Below, piece by piece: positions 34,710-47,176 of a stretch of DNA of 64,000 nt (positions are counted from its first letter, which is position 1; every line of letters begins with the position of its first letter). The stretch is from Metallyticus violacea. Its lineage: Eukaryota > Arthropoda > Insecta > Mantodea > Metallyticidae. The translations under genes and the position numbers were made by a program. The notes beneath the pieces are model-generated. The model did not search any database, was not told the origin of the DNA, and was given only the letters and a program-made list of their open reading frames with translations. The stretch covers positions 51,508,001 through 51,572,000 of the forward strand of contig CM060842.1 of NCBI GenBank assembly GCA_030762175.1, written 5' to 3'.

Positions 34710-36179
34710 GGAAGTTTGGAGAGTCTACCAGGGGGTTTGGGCTTGTTCCTCTTCCCACGCAGTCTTCTACAGAGGAAATTGCGTTGTAGTGCACTAGTTC
34801 ATGCACATGGACATTACATCGAGAGGACCTTACTAAGAAAAGATCCTCCCCTACAGCAACTCTTTGTAAGTGATTAATAGTGCACTGATGCTACTTCAGG
34901 TAGTGAAAGTGAACATGTACATGTAGCAGAACAGCGTGAAATTAAGCATTGATATCCACTGAGAGATGGGTGATTATGATAAGAATAAGGGGCTTAATGC
35001 ATATAGGCGAGGCAGCTCCAACAATAAATAAATAAAAGTAAAGTTACTAAAAAAGTGGTCTCTGGCAAAGTATAAGAAACGTACTGTTAAGCAATACGTT
35101 AGAAAATGATGCAAATCACACAATGAAGGTTTTCAAAATAGCATTTTGCAACATTGATGCTTCAATGTATATTAATTATTAACTTTATTAGGAAAAATAA
35201 TAGTTTTGCATGGAACTTATAATAATAATAATAACAATAATAATAACAACAACAACTCATCTTTTCCTTCAACTTCATAGAGTCAGGTGTTTCAGGCCTA
35301 TGCCCACACGTCGTCTCATTTTTCCCTTGGTTTGTATCGTAATAAGAGTGTTAACATTTTGCATATTTTCCAAGTCATAACACGTTTATATATTCTTTTC
35401 CACAGTAATATATCATATATAATTAAAATTATTCATCTACTCTATTAGTTGATTATAACTATTATTATAATAATTAATCATTATACGAGTATTATCTCAT
35501 TTGATCCTTAACTTAAAATGCAATTACTTTATGCTTTGTTAAATTTACACATTACATTTTCTTGTTATTTAACTTAACTTATAAACAAATTGTATATATT
35601 ATTTTGTGAATAATTATAAAAACTGATCGTCCGAAAATAAAGCAGTATTAACACTTCCCTGTTCCATTTTAAAATTATTGTTAAATTTTGCCGATATTCT
35701 CTAATGACATGGTCAATATATATGCTAAATTGAGCGAGAGAAGGCCTTTATAATGCATAATTTCTCATACCTTTTACCGTGACAGTTTACTAAAAGCCTT
35801 TTTTCAAAATCGATATATTATATACCACATGTAAATTATTATTCCCCATTTTCGGTATTAGTTACCCCAGCAAATATACAGTCAGGACATGATCGCCTCT
35901 TTCGGAAGTTACATTGTTCAACGTAACATGTTCATTAATTGTAACATTTATCTTAGCGTGTGATTTGAAGACTATGTTTAGTAAACAATTGTTGCAATCT
36001 TGTTTAATTCTTTTTTTTAATATAGAGTAAACAATGGTATATTTAAGAGTCCACTCTTATGTTAAATATTTATTTATAAAATATTTAAGACATTTAAATA
36101 CCCATTGAACAGAAACCACATCCACTGTTCCTTTTATTGCAGGATTAACATGTGTATATACATTATATATGTGTATAAT
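34710..36179. other. Intron sequence, nothing recognised
   Basis: AT-rich, with a short AATAAT/AACAAC run near 35219-35257. No gene or shared repeat. Confidence 0.4.
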
Positions 36180-36310
36180 ATATATATATAATGTAACAAA
36201 TTAACAGTAATTATAATAGTACGAAAGGATAAAACACTAAGAAAAAGTCACACTTGAGATCGCTATATTTCGGATTTGTGGAGTCCTTCAATGGCAAGAG
36301 ACAAGTGTTT
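36180..36310 (+). repeat. Dispersed repeat family IV with TA-rich edge, copy 3
   Basis: Contains TAACAGTAATTATAATAGTA, GGATAAAACACTAAG, AAAGTCACACTTGAGATCGC and GTGGAGTCCTTCAATGGCAA. It is the inverted counterpart of 17597-17745 and related to the 14294 palindrome. Confidence 0.8.
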
Positions 36311-36417
36311 GCTGTTCTTAAATCTGATGTATTTATTCCGCACTTTATCAATTTCATTATTCATTTTTGCTACAACTCAATAATTGAATTGAGGCATTTT
36401 AAAAGTTTATGAGCCAC

Positions 36418-36677
36418 TTTGTTGAGTAGTGTTTATCGCCCGTTTTTACTACTGAGGCATCACAGGCGGTGGACACTGATGATACATGAGAAGAAATGAT
36501 AGTGGGAAAGGGTTATTTCTTAATTTTGGGGTATCTTTCCAGCATATGTTATTTATGAGGACTGAGGAAAACCTGGAAAATATCTTAGTTAGGGAGGACG
36601 GTCCTGGTGGGAATCACACCCCAGATCTCCCGCTCACGAGTCCGCGTCTTAACGACCTCGGCCACTCATGGCGGTCA
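36418..36677 (-). mobile_element. SINE family II with 11-bp TSD
   Basis: Flanked by TTATGAGCCAC at 36407-36417 and 36678-36688. Minus-strand head CCGCCATGAGTGGCCGAGG and GACGCGGACTCGTGAGCGG; tail AACGGGCGATAAACACTAC. Part of the body is deleted compared with 17908-18193. Confidence 0.93.
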
Positions 36678-36688
36678 TTATGAGCCAC

Positions 36689-37333
36689 ATCATGCAATTC
36701 AGTCAACCAAATATTCTTTCTTACTAGTTGCAGAGCTTTCGTACCATTGCTTAACGTATTCGGCTCATGCAATTAGCCCTTTCTTATGTGAACACGATCA
36801 CTTGATTTGAGCACTTGGTCATGCTATACTATTTATTGTTAGTCGTCTTCAACATGTGCGAATTAAAACTTAAGCTGCATTTACGTCAATACAAAAGGTG
36901 TATTTAAATAAAATACCAAATAATAATTTTATATTTTACACAGTATCTGGAAGCAGCAGATTATTACAAAATTAATGAAAGTCTCTCACGTCTTATTAAA
37001 TTCAACGATCTGCTACTTATGTCCAAAGTTGCTCTTTCCGTGGGTTTTCAAACCTCCCAGCCACCTGAGTCGTAGATCCTTTTCAATGTAAGGATCTCTG
37101 ATAGTTTATACCTACATCCATTTGTTGTATATCAGCCGCATCATATGTCCACATTTTCATTGTTCTTGAAGCCTGTTGTGTTCCGTCTAATGTTGGACAA
37201 TTCTTTAAAATTAATATTGCACAATCTGTCATGCAGTGATTTATAATAATAAATAAAGTATAGGAGTAGGCTGTACAACAAACTATAAGCTTGAAGTTAG
37301 AATATAAAGATATTATGATGACTTTTATATACA
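36689..37333. other. Intron sequence, nothing recognised
   Basis: Unique-looking AT-rich sequence with chance short frames only. Confidence 0.4.
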
Positions 37334-37626
37334 GAGTCGGACCTAGTGGGGTAGTGGTAACCATGCTTGCCTCCTAAACCCAAGATTGGGGATTCAATCC
37401 CGGTCAGGACGATGAATTTTTTCGGGTATAAAAATCCTAAGTATGACTTCTTTCGGAAGGGAAGTAAAGCCGTGGGTCCCGTGTCGTACATTTACGACAT
37501 GTACAAGAACCTTAAGCCTGAAAGAAGAGGCCTCTGAGCAAAATTTGTCGGTCGTTTCACGCCCTGAATTGAATGGGACGCTGATGACCTGAGATGTTAA
37601 AGAGCATCCTTAAATAAAACCAAACA
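37334..37626 (+). mobile_element. SINE family I, full-length, plus orientation
   Basis: Head GTCGGACCTAGTGGGGTAG then TGGTAACCATGCTTGCCTCC and a B-box-like GGGGATTCAATCCCGG. Body CTTTCGGAAGGGAAGTAAAG and GGCCTCTGAGCAAAATTTG; tail ATGTTAAAGAGCATCCTTAA ending in an A-rich run. Confidence 0.9.
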
Positions 37627-37845
37627 AAAAATTATATATAGCTACAATACAATTTATACTAAATTAATATTATTTATAGTTATAAAACTGAATAGTTCAT
37701 ATATAAGAGCTGTCCAAATGAAAGTGGGGCTATCTGATTTTTCCTGCAATGTTGACTGTGGAACCAATCTTCAAAGGCGTCACAGAGCTCAATATAGTTG
37801 GAAAATGTTGATGGATTGAGTAGCAAACACGGTTTCCTATGTGTA

Positions 37846-39160
37846 CGAGGTCTGTTAAAAAAGTATCGCGAATTTTGTGTTTTTTCAAAAAGTATTTATT
37901 TATTCATGAATATCTATTTTGTCCCTTTCAAAGTAATCCCCACCGGATATTATACACTTGTACCAACGTTTTTTCCAATCCTCGAAGCACTTTAAAAAAT
38001 CGTTTTTTGTGATCTTGTTCAGCTCCTCCTTCGATGCCGTCTTTATCTCCTCAATCGTGGCGTAGCGTCGTCCTTTCATGGGCCTCTTCAGTTTAGGGAA
38101 TAAAAAAAGGTCACAGGGGGCCAGGTCTGGGGAGTACGGTGGCTGCGGCATCATAAGTGTGTTGTTTTTGCCCAAAAATTCGCGCTCAAGCAACGATGTG
38201 TGAGCAGGGGCGTTATCATGGTGCAAAAGCCAATTTTTGTTTTTCCACAAATCCGGGCGTTTCTGGCGGATTTCTTCATGCAAATTGCGCATAACTTGCA
38301 GGTAATATTCCTTATTGACCGTTATACCCTGTGGCAAGAACTCATGATGCACCACGCCCCTGCAATCCAAGAAAACTGTAAGCAAAACCTTCACATTCGA
38401 CTGAACTTGGCGCGCTTTTTTCGGTCTTGGCTCGTGTGGCAGCATCCATGGGGATGAATGAGCTTTAGTTTCCACGTCATAACCATAAACCCATGATTCG
38501 TCACCAGTTATGACTCTCTGTAGCAAATTTGGGTCCTTGCGGACAGAGTTCAATAACTCCTTAGCAACGTTAATGCGATGGTGTTTTTGGTCGAAATTGA
38601 GCAACTTTGGTACGAATTTTGCGGCGACCCGTCTAATGCCCAAATCATTAGTAAAAATCGAATGGCACGAGCCAATCGATATGTTTAGGTCCTCAGCAAC
38701 TTCTCTAACGGTGATTCGACGAATGGCCAATAATATTTTCTTCGCTTCTTCAATGTTTTCGTCTGTTGTTGACGAGCTCGGGCGTCCGGGACGCTCTTCG
38801 TCGTTCACATCTTCTCGACCCTCTGAGAACATTTTGTACCACCGATAAACGTTGCTTTGGTTCAAGGTAGCTTCACCATATGCCACAGTCAACATTCTGA
38901 ATGCATCCGCGCACTTAATTTTGTTTTTCACACAAAATTTGATACAAATTCTTTGTTCCATTTTTTGGAATAGGCAAAAATCGAAGACTAGCCAAAACAC
39001 GACCAAGCAAAATAGCTGTCAACAATTAACTGAACATTCAAAATGGCCGAGCTTGTCAACATAAGTGAGGGACATGAGTACCAACATAACGCCACAAAAC
39101 AATCGAAAATCGAATATACAGAAATATACAAAATTCGCGATACTTTTTGAAGAGACCTCG
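37846..39160 (-). mobile_element. Complete mariner element, 1315 bp
   Basis: The left end is CGAGGTCTGTTAAAAAAGT and the right end, read inward, is CGAGGTCTCTTCAAAAAGT. Both continue ATCGCGAATTTTGT, giving 33-bp terminal inverted repeats with two mismatches. TA flanks both sides (37844-37845 and 39161-39162), the expected target duplication. It encodes an uninterrupted transposase (next entry) on the same strand as the host CARP gene. Length, ends and gene are all as expected for a full-length mariner. Nearly intact termini and an open frame suggest a fairly recent insertion. Confidence 0.97.
37900..38961 (-). CDS. Mariner transposase, DD34D, 353 aa, apparently intact
   Basis: Cuts out and reinserts its own element at TA dinucleotides as a dimer in the nucleus. 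The start chosen is the ATG at 38961 (MEQRICIKFCVKN), the usual mariner N terminus; the frame is open 15 codons further upstream to 39006. Residues 1-110 hold two helix-turn-helix domains that bind the inverted repeats: NVYRWYKMFSEGREDVND around 37-54, then RRITVREVAEDLNISIGS around 81-98, with the linker RPGRPSSS between. The catalytic acids are D154 (ITGDESWVY), D249 (LLHHDNAPAH) and D284 (YSPDLAPCDLFLF), with 34 residues between the last two; the positions of the last two coincide with those of the fly Mos1 enzyme. The linker motif usually WVPHEL is FVPKLL here. Length is normal for the family (about 345-355). No stop or frameshift was seen, so it may be active; the subfamily was not determined. 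Confidence 0.96.
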   Translation of the reverse strand: MEQRICIKFCVKNKIKCADAFRMLTVAYGEATLNQSNVYRWYKMFSEGREDVNDEERPGRPSSSTTDENIEEAKKILLAIRRITVREVAEDLNISIGSCHSIFTNDLGIRRVAAKFVPKLLNFDQKHHRINVAKELLNSVRKDPNLLQRVITGDESWVYGYDVETKAHSSPWMLPHEPRPKKARQVQSNVKVLLTVFLDCRGVVHHEFLPQGITVNKEYYLQVMRNLHEEIRQKRPDLWKNKNWLLHHDNAPAHTSLLEREFLGKNNTLMMPQPPYSPDLAPCDLFLFPKLKRPMKGRRYATIEEIKTASKEELNKITKNDFLKCFEDWKKRWYKCIISGGDYFERDKIDIHE

Positions 39161-39162
39161 TA

Positions 39163-42100
39163 TTCTTCATTGGACATTAATTTCTGCACCATTAACTCCT
39201 TTTGCCTTCGTAAATTGAATAAGTACTTGATGGACATGTTGGGACAATGTAAATTGGTAATCATACCATTTCAGAGTATTTCTGCAAATGAAAATAGAAC
39301 ACTAGGTCTTCAGACAGTACCAACTTTTTAACACCCAGTGCTTATTAGCGGAGCAAACACAAAAGTTTGTTTATTGAAGCAACTACGTTATCATAAGACT
39401 GCTCCATATGAGCAAAACTTATAAGTTGTGATAATTGTAATTTTTTAACATTTGGAACTAGTACTTGATGAAGTTTTTGTTTCTACAAAAGTAAAAACTG
39501 TTAATAAGTATAATGTACCCCAAAATTAGTAACACATATCTTGTGCTTTGAAAGTGGGGTGATATCCCATTTTCACAAAACATTTTATGCTATAATTAAA
39601 TACTATTGGAAATATTTTTGTAATTATATTTAATATGATTGTTCCCTAAGTGCATTATTAATAATTATTTGGAATGATCTATTCATATTCTGTGATTTGA
39701 ACGTAAGCGAATTTTTAGGCACTTTATTCATTTAATATAATTACATTAGCTGAGAATCAACACTTAAATGGATTTATATTTATAAATGAAAATGCACTCT
39801 TTTCTGAAAATAATATAAACTTTTATAAGTTAGTCAAAAAGTGCAAACCTGCACTAATTATAGACTGGAAAGTTTTTGATTTGGTAATGTAAATGCAATA
39901 CTTTCATAAGGTAGTTATCAACTCTGCTATTGTATGCAACCCTCTTCTCATTGTACTATTTTCCTGAGTGAGTCATAAATCTACTGCTCTTCGAAGTGTG
40001 TTTCTATTCGAAGACTAGCGGAACCTAGTTAAATATATGTTGGGACATTTTTATTAATCTTCTAAGCAATTTCTGATCAAGGTTAGATTGCCAACTCTCT
40101 AACAGGAGCACATCTGCGGTGCGGTCAAATCTCGTAATGGACTCCTGCTACAGGTTTAAATTTTAGACTTTCTGCCTTTTCCAGTCACTTTATTTCCACT
40201 TTGTTCTAGGTTTTCCAATACTTTAGTACTCACAGAACTGAAAATTAAAATGTTTTTGGATATATTTCCGCAGTCATTCCGCATAAATGATTTGTTTAGT
40301 TATCCCTATGTCCGATCTGCTTCTTTTATACTGTCATTTTGAATTTAGCCCAGAATTCTGTATTCATTTATTTATTTTAATAACGTCACTTCAATTGCCT
40401 CGATATTTTAAAAATACATTTCGTATAGAACGGTTAACAAAGCGACAGCATTTTTGACATGTTATAGTTTGTTGGTTTTCTTCTTATGCGTCCATAAATA
40501 CTTTTAAATGTACAAAAGTTCCACTACAATTAATTTAATAGCTTAATACAATGTAAAAATGTTAGTTGTTAATATATATCTTATTCTATGAATTAGGATT
40601 TTTGAATGCATTTATTTGCACAAATATTTTTCCCTGTATAACTATTGTTGAAAAATTACTTTTTAATTTATATTTTAATTAGTATTTTTTACCAGTTACT
40701 AATGTAGAAACTATTTCTAGAAATACGTGTATATTTTTGTTTGCTGAGATTCTGTTAACGTCCAGTTTTCATACGGTACCTACGCCTCTTTCCTTTCTGA
40801 AGTGGCTGGCTACATAACTCCCATATCCAACGCCCTATGCATGACGTCGGAGGCGTTTTACAAGAATGCTCGCCTCACTCGAGTACTTCTTTGTGGAAAT
40901 CGGTTGTGTGACTAAAATGGGCACATTTTAACAGCGAGTGTTTGTTTATGATTCTCGTGCGCTAAATGACTTGCTCCAAGAACGTGTTAGAGTCGAAGAA
41001 AACTAAATGCTTTATTTAGAAAAACGAAAACGATGCCAGTTTTCTCAAACTAAATTCGCCTAAAACAACATCTGCCTACACCAATTCCTGTTTAAAACAT
41101 AATTATTATGAAATAATGAAGAGGAGTTGAATTAATTTTACCTGTGGCGTAAATGTCTCTTGATCGGTAAACAGTTCGTCATCACAGAAACTTTTCTATG
41201 CTCTACTATTTTTCTCAGGCCTCTGATGTAACTTTATTTCTCCAATTTATGCCATTGAGCACTTCTATTTCTAAGATTAAATTCCTCATACTACCACCTA
41301 ACCTTTCTTTCAACACTTTCTTCTGTTACTTCCAGGTTAAGCTCGTTTTAACTTTCTGTCCATTTTCGTATTCTGGCTTCACTCTTTCTGAAATCCATTT
41401 CAAACTGACAATAAATATATCCAATATTCCCAATGTATGTTTCAGCTTAATAAACATAGTTTTAAATACGGGATATGTAACTGATGCATCCGATTTTGTT
41501 GTCTGTGACATGCAATGAGTGAATATTATTCTAGATGCACAGTTTGAAGGCAATTTATCGACGTTTAAACTACTGTTACTGGTCTTGCAATGATTCCTAT
41601 AGTGTTCAATAGAACATAGTTCAAACATTTAAAAAAAATGAGTAGATGACATTTTGTTTTTTAATTTTCATAAAAATGACCGGCGTTTAATAGAGTTTTT
41701 GGACTAAATTTGAGTCAGACTCACCCAGTGGTAGCTCAATGGAACTCACAATTGAAAGGTACAGGCTGCATCAATTGACTGGATGTCTTACATTGGAATG
41801 AGTGGAGCTTGTCAGCGTTAAACTCATCAAAACACGAGTCTTTGCTTAGTTAGGGCGAGTTTTTCTGTGCGAAATCTGTTCAGAGTATTGAACAACAGAA
41901 ACACTTAATGACAAAGGAACTATAAACAGACACAACGTGAGACTTTCTTGGAAAACGAACCTGATATCTGCGAAATAAATGCTTTATGAATCACCTCTCA
42001 TCGAAAGGTTATGGACTCTTTTGTGCTTTAAGCATATATTGAACTTTTGTTACGGTTTTAAATAAAAGTTTTGGGGTTCTCCTATTTGTGACTATTAATT

Positions 42101-42356
42101 CCATATTATGTTCGAGTACAATGTATTTGAAATCGGGAACATTGTTTTGACCTTACCTATATTCTTCTTTGTGCTTATTCCACAAAATTAAATGTATCGC
42201 CCACAAGACATTTTTATGCATTTATTATTAAAATTCTTGTATTTCGGATTCAAATGACCAATTTCCTTGTATCGCCCATAGATAATTAGTATTTGAAGAC
42301 CGCCACATGTGGCCAAAATCGTTAAAACAAGTACTCGTGAAAAAGAGTTCGATTAT
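39163..42356. other. Intron sequence, nothing recognised
   Basis: AT-rich. A GC-richer patch at about 40775-40900 has no recognisable frame. The mutually antisense frames at 41198-41628 lack domains and look like chance. Confidence 0.4.
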
Positions 42357-42534
42357 CATTTGAATCATCCTCCCTGACAGGTTTTTTAAAGGATTTCTTC
42401 AGGCCTCATAAATGGCAAATACCGGAGAGGTACCCTAAACTTAAGTCTGGAAAATCTCCTTTCTTAAAAACACCTTTCCCAATTTATCATTTCATTTCAT
42501 GTATCACTAGTGTTCACCGCCTATGATGTCTCGG
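42357..42534 (+). mobile_element. SINE family II, 5'-truncated
   Basis: The tRNA-like head is missing. It retains CTTCAGGCCTCATAAATGGC, GAGGTACCCTAAACTTAAG, ATTTATCATTTCATTTC and GTGTTCACCGCCTATGATG, and runs straight into a (TAA)n tract. Confidence 0.85.
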
Positions 42535-42535
42535 C

Positions 42536-42589
<54 letters not shown>
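42535..42589. repeat. (TAA)n microsatellite after a SINE
   Basis: About 18 AAT/TAA triplets continuing from the SINE tail. It explains the poly-tyrosine frame on the minus strand. Confidence 0.95.
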
Positions 42590-43050
42590 CTATTTTAAGT
42601 GAATTGCATTTTAAAGTTTTTGATAGAAAATCTTCAAATATTTCAAAATCTCCGTTTTTCATACTGCAATCTCCTAGCTTGCAAATCATATACTTGTCTT
42701 TTTAATAACACTTTCTCATTTTTCCTCCAACGCTTCAATGTCACATCTGTGTACATTTTGAGAGCAATATGGGAATTACAAAACATTTCTGTTATGGTTA
42801 TGACACTTTCTAATACATCTGTTTTCTATTTAACCTGATAAGTGCATCTAATATACTGCACTTTCAATACTCCATCATTAGAACCAACATTTTTACCTAT
42901 ATTGTAGTAAACTTTCTAACCGAGTCTTATTTGATTTGCAAGTATGTGTAAGAGTTAAGGGGATTGATTGCCTATGTAATTATAACAAGTACGCAATTTA
43001 TTCAAATTAATCCCATATGTCAGATTCTCATGTCAACTTTGCAATGTGTG
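42590..43050. other. Intron sequence, nothing recognised
   Basis: AT-rich; the short plus-strand frame at 42599-42838 has no recognisable domain. Confidence 0.4.
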
Positions 43051-43337
43051 GTTTAGTTTATTTAGGAAGCTCTTTAACATTTCAGGTCATCAGGTCACAT
43101 TCAAATCAGGGCGTGAAACGGCCAACAACTTTTGCTCAGAGGCCTCTTCTTTCAGGCTTGAGGTTCTTTATCATGCCGTAAATGTACGACACGGGACCCA
43201 CGGCTTTACTTCCCTTCCGAAGGAAGCCATACTTAGGATTTTCACGCCCGAAAAATCCATGGGTCCTGGGTGGGATCGAACTCGCGATCTTGGGATTAGA
43301 AGGCAAGTATGGTAACCACTACACCACCAGGACCGAC
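43051..43337 (-). mobile_element. SINE family I, nearly full-length
   Basis: Minus-strand head GTCGGTCCTGGTGGTGTAG then TGGTTACCATACTTGCCTTC, with B-box-like CGAGTTCGATCCC. Body as in the copy at 28567; tail TGACCTGAAATGTTAAAGAG. A short possible target duplication CAACTTT lies at 43034-43040 and 43339-43345. Confidence 0.9.
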
Positions 43338-43345
43338 ACAACTTT

Positions 43346-46327
43346 AAAAAAATTGACACATAAACGTAATATAGTTTAATATTTCATACTAAACAAACGT
43401 GTTGTTTTGACCAATTATTGTCTATAATAGTTTGCAATGTATTATAGATCATTACCATAAAGTAATTTTTTACAAACCTTCACATTATATTGCTTCAAAT
43501 TTTTAGTTTTGCATATGATGAAATTGAATACATCAAACAACAATATGATCCTTTTATTGATATTTTTGGACGGAATGTACTTACTCATTATTATATTTGT
43601 AAATAATTCAAAAATTTTTATATACATAAAAATAGACCATAAACCTGATTGAACAGCTTCTCACAGAAAAGGTACATTTATGGTAATATATAAAAAATTG
43701 ACAACAAACCGTGAATACATATTGAAAATAAGTATTAAATGCATGCTTTTGAACAATTTATTCTGTACCTAATTCTGTACCATGGACGAACTCCAGTCTA
43801 AACAGGCGAATTTAAAAACTGTTGTTTGTTATCTAGATAAACGACACAAGTATTTTCGCGTACATGAATTACCGCGTCAGCGTTCGACGAAGTGGGGAAC
43901 ATATTGTCGTAAAAGGTTCTGAAGAAACATTGACGAAAAATAATTTTACTCAACAGAAGGAACAGTTGATAAAGCAGTAACCTACTTACTCAACTGGAAG
44001 AACCAAAACAGCTTCAATTCACGCTCTTCCTAACCACATCAGTACAAAAGGAAAATGGCACAACTCTAAAACCTTTATCCCTTTTCCCCTGGAACCATAA
44101 AGGATTGCTCCAATACGATAAAAATTTCAGGAAAAACTAAGAAAACGGAAAAATAACACCTTTGATGGAAGCAAAGAAAATGCCACGCTGTGACTTCGTA
44201 TTTGACCAACAGATAAACGCAGTAGCTCATCAACTGCAACGAAGGATAATGGGACTTGGGGGGGGGGCTGGGAGTAGCACTGTGCGTGCTGTGAATGGGC
44301 ACACAGACCTTCAAACGTAGGATCACGTCTGCTGGCGGCTGCAGTCTGGATTCTCTGTAAACATTGGTAATGGACGAGGGGATACTTTAACAGAATATAG
44401 CATTTCTATTCCACCGTTATATTTAATAGCATTTGATTTTATATTAATATTATTTATATTTTCAATATTAATAGATGCTTACTAATGAAAATAAAAACAC
44501 AGAATATGTAGATTGGCAGAATAATTATATAAATATAATAAAAAGAACAAATAATATTTCTTCCCTTATACTTTCTATGCGCCCTTTCTTATCTTGTTCA
44601 CTTAGTTATGCCTTTCCACATATAGTAATCATCTCCGTGGGCTATAATGCTTTCGGCCTTCCCGCTCAAAATTGTTAGGCCCGGAGACTTCTCCGAAGGG
44701 TAGGTCCTGTGATCCAGTACAATATATCTTAAAGTTTTATTGCAACGTAGTAACATGTGATGGCGTAAAGTTATCATTTGTAATGCTCTATTGAGTAGGG
44801 AGGTTGGATTTGCAAGTGAATAAATAAAATTTAATTGATATTTTAAGCAGCAATTGAACTCTTTTATCTACTCTTTAAGAGGGGCAGTGGCTATTAAATG
44901 TTTGTGTTTTTGCAATGTTGCATTAAATCTTTTATTCAATTTACATTTAATTGGGGTAATATGTTTAAAGCTTGTCCTTTTTATAAGAGATTATGCTGAT
45001 TTACATATAATTTTGATCTTTTCAAGATGTGTGTATTATATTTATAATAAAATATTGTTTAATAAACTATGTTTGATCTATAAACCAATGTTCTCCAGTA
45101 TTGGGAAGTTATTTCTCTATGGCCATATCCTGGAGGGTTTCCTTCAGCATACTTCTAAAATTAAAACTTGAATTGGCATTAACGGGAGGGTGTCGAAATC
45201 TTGATTGAGAGGGGGGAGAATGAGGAGGTGAAACCCAAATTTTAAAATAAACTTGCTCCCTCAATATCTCAATTTACATGCTCTTGTTTAAGTTAAATAT
45301 AGTTACTCAGCCTGAAAAATATTGAAATTATAGTTTAGTATAACAAGTTCACTAAACTTGAAACATTCCACTATTTAGCACCAAATAATACAGTAGGAAC
45401 TTAATGCGCAAAAAAATATTACGACATCAAACTACATAATGGACGCAAATTGCGATACATGGTCATATTCAGCTCAACGGGAATTACAATAGAACCCATA
45501 TTAAAGCATCGTTCTAATCAATTAGTTATAAATGTTCCCTTATGAACGACGTACAGTACCCCGGGTTTAATAATGTGAAACGTTCCTATGCACATTTTAG
45601 TTCGACGTAATATATCTCTAATATCTTAATTTATAATTTAACTGTCACTAGAACAGTGCCGCGTGGATAAAACGCTCAGAGTCGGTAAGCCAATAGGTCA
45701 GATATATATCACTAACAACTTTATAATTCTTAACAATGAAAACTCCAATCTTGCAGCAGAAGTAACGAGGGGTTGTAAAAGACTAGCTAATTTTATATGT
45801 TTTGTTAACACCCATCTTCTAAGATTTAGAATTAATTTAATTGTTGTTGAGCATAAAACTTTCTACGCCTAGTGGAATCAAACGCATATATTTAAAAAAT
45901 AAACTAGAAAATATACTAAAGCTTGTTAAATGCTGGCTATTCCACCATTTTATGTATGTGTGAATAACAAAAGTAACAAAACTAAAGTTTGAACATCAGA
46001 AATGAAATATTGGGAGCTGAAGCTAAAGATAGAAATGAAGAAATAAGAAATGAATTGGACGTTTAGCTTGTCTGAGGACTTTAGAAAAATTATAAAAATA
46101 AAATATTATGAATATATACAGGTAAAAAGAGACAAACTTAATAATGAACAATAAAACATAAGGAAAAAACGAATATCTTTGTTACGATTGAGAGTTCAAT
46201 GTGTACTAGTAAAAATTCGAGACCGAAACAGGTCAATGCGAGTTGCTTTTATACCAATTTTTTACTTTTGCTATGAACAACAGATTATTGTACAAATCTG
46301 ATATGGCATTGGCAGTAAACACACACA
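43346..46327. other. Intron sequence, nothing recognised
   Basis: AT-rich with a G run near 44257-44268. Short frames at 44075-44326, 44475-44678 and 44854-45171 lack recognisable domains. Confidence 0.4.
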
Positions 46328-47174
46328 CAAAGCCCTCGTTTGGACCGGCTTAAAGGGAATTTGCTTGCTACCGGGAGGCAAGCTGTTTACCGGCGGAGTC
46401 GAATATTATTAGCTCCTTAAAAATTCAAGCACATAGATTTTTACAGCAAACTGAACATCAAATTTTTGGTCATGCAATGGCATTTGAAAAATCGGGATTT
46501 TCTGCACTACAACATTTTTTTTTTTTTTTTTTTTTGCTACATTGCCATGTAAGTAAAGTCATGCTTCGTCGCAAAAAACAAACAAACAAACTAAAACTCA
46601 CGGTCAAACAGAAACATTATCCATCAGTCAATTGTAGAAATTAACTCTATTCACACTATTGAGGGGCTGCAGTTCCTACAGGGTTTTAATTTTAAACGTT
46701 TAGTTGCATTCCAAGTCGAGGCTTACGAAATTTCTCATTCCTGTGCAAACTTTCCCAGAGATTTCTTTGGACTTCGTTCTAACTTTTCTCTGATGTCATC
46801 GAGTTTTTACTCTGTACGAACAGGCGTTTTACTTTCCGTTTCTTATCAAAAACAGATCCCATTTTCCTAAATCTATTCACAAGATTACGAACCGTTTCTT
46901 TGCGAGGTGCACAAACAGCAGGGAACCTGTCTATAAATCGCCATCTCATTCTCTATAGGAATCATATATGCTGTGTGCTAAAGTATACAGACTTTTTAGC
47001 AGTCGTACACTATAACATTGAAACACATGGTCCCACAACGTTCAACTCTTGTACAGCACGAAGACTTCGCGTCAGCACACGAAAAGATGGGAAAGTGATG
47101 GGGGAACAGAATCGGATAGAAACAGAACAGGCAAATTCCCATTAAGTCGGCAATGCGTCCAAACGAAGGTTCTG
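46328..47174 (-). mobile_element. Tc1/mariner-like element B, 847 bp, internally deleted
   Basis: The right end, read inward from 47174, is CAGAACCTTCGTTTGGACG followed by CATTGCCGACTTAATGGG. The left end is CAAAGCCCTCGTTTGGAC followed by CGGCTTAAAGGGAATTTG. TA is present outside the right end (47175-47176) but has decayed on the left. It is the same family as 2472-3326: matching ends, a similar length, and shared interior such as GGTTCTGTTCCCCC-like and GACGCGAAGTCTT sequences. A T run of about 27 lies at 46509-46535. Confidence 0.8.
46720..47065 (-). pseudogene. Transposase N-terminal half, broken (element B)
   Basis: Minus-strand blocks from about 46925 downward include RETVRNLVNRFRKMGSVF and DKKRKVKR, then SMTSEKS and a block matching the EVQRNLW/KKSLGKFAQE region near 46745-46800. 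They parallel the pieces in element A. A GSV.DKKR segment after the first helix-turn-helix is typical of these Tc1-like transposases. Stops interrupt all frames and no catalytic aspartate region is recognisable. Confidence 0.7.
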
Positions 47175-47176
47175 TA

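Noticed and set aside
38200..39331. Plus-strand and alternative minus-strand frames across the mariner
   Set aside because: Shadows of the transposase frame; the minus-strand frame alone carries the catalytic motifs.
43046..43379. Short frames within SINE family I copies (also at 8519, 28636, 37297 and 48600)
   Set aside because: Recurring translations of the SINE body, such as TALLPF and HGFTSLPKE, not genes.
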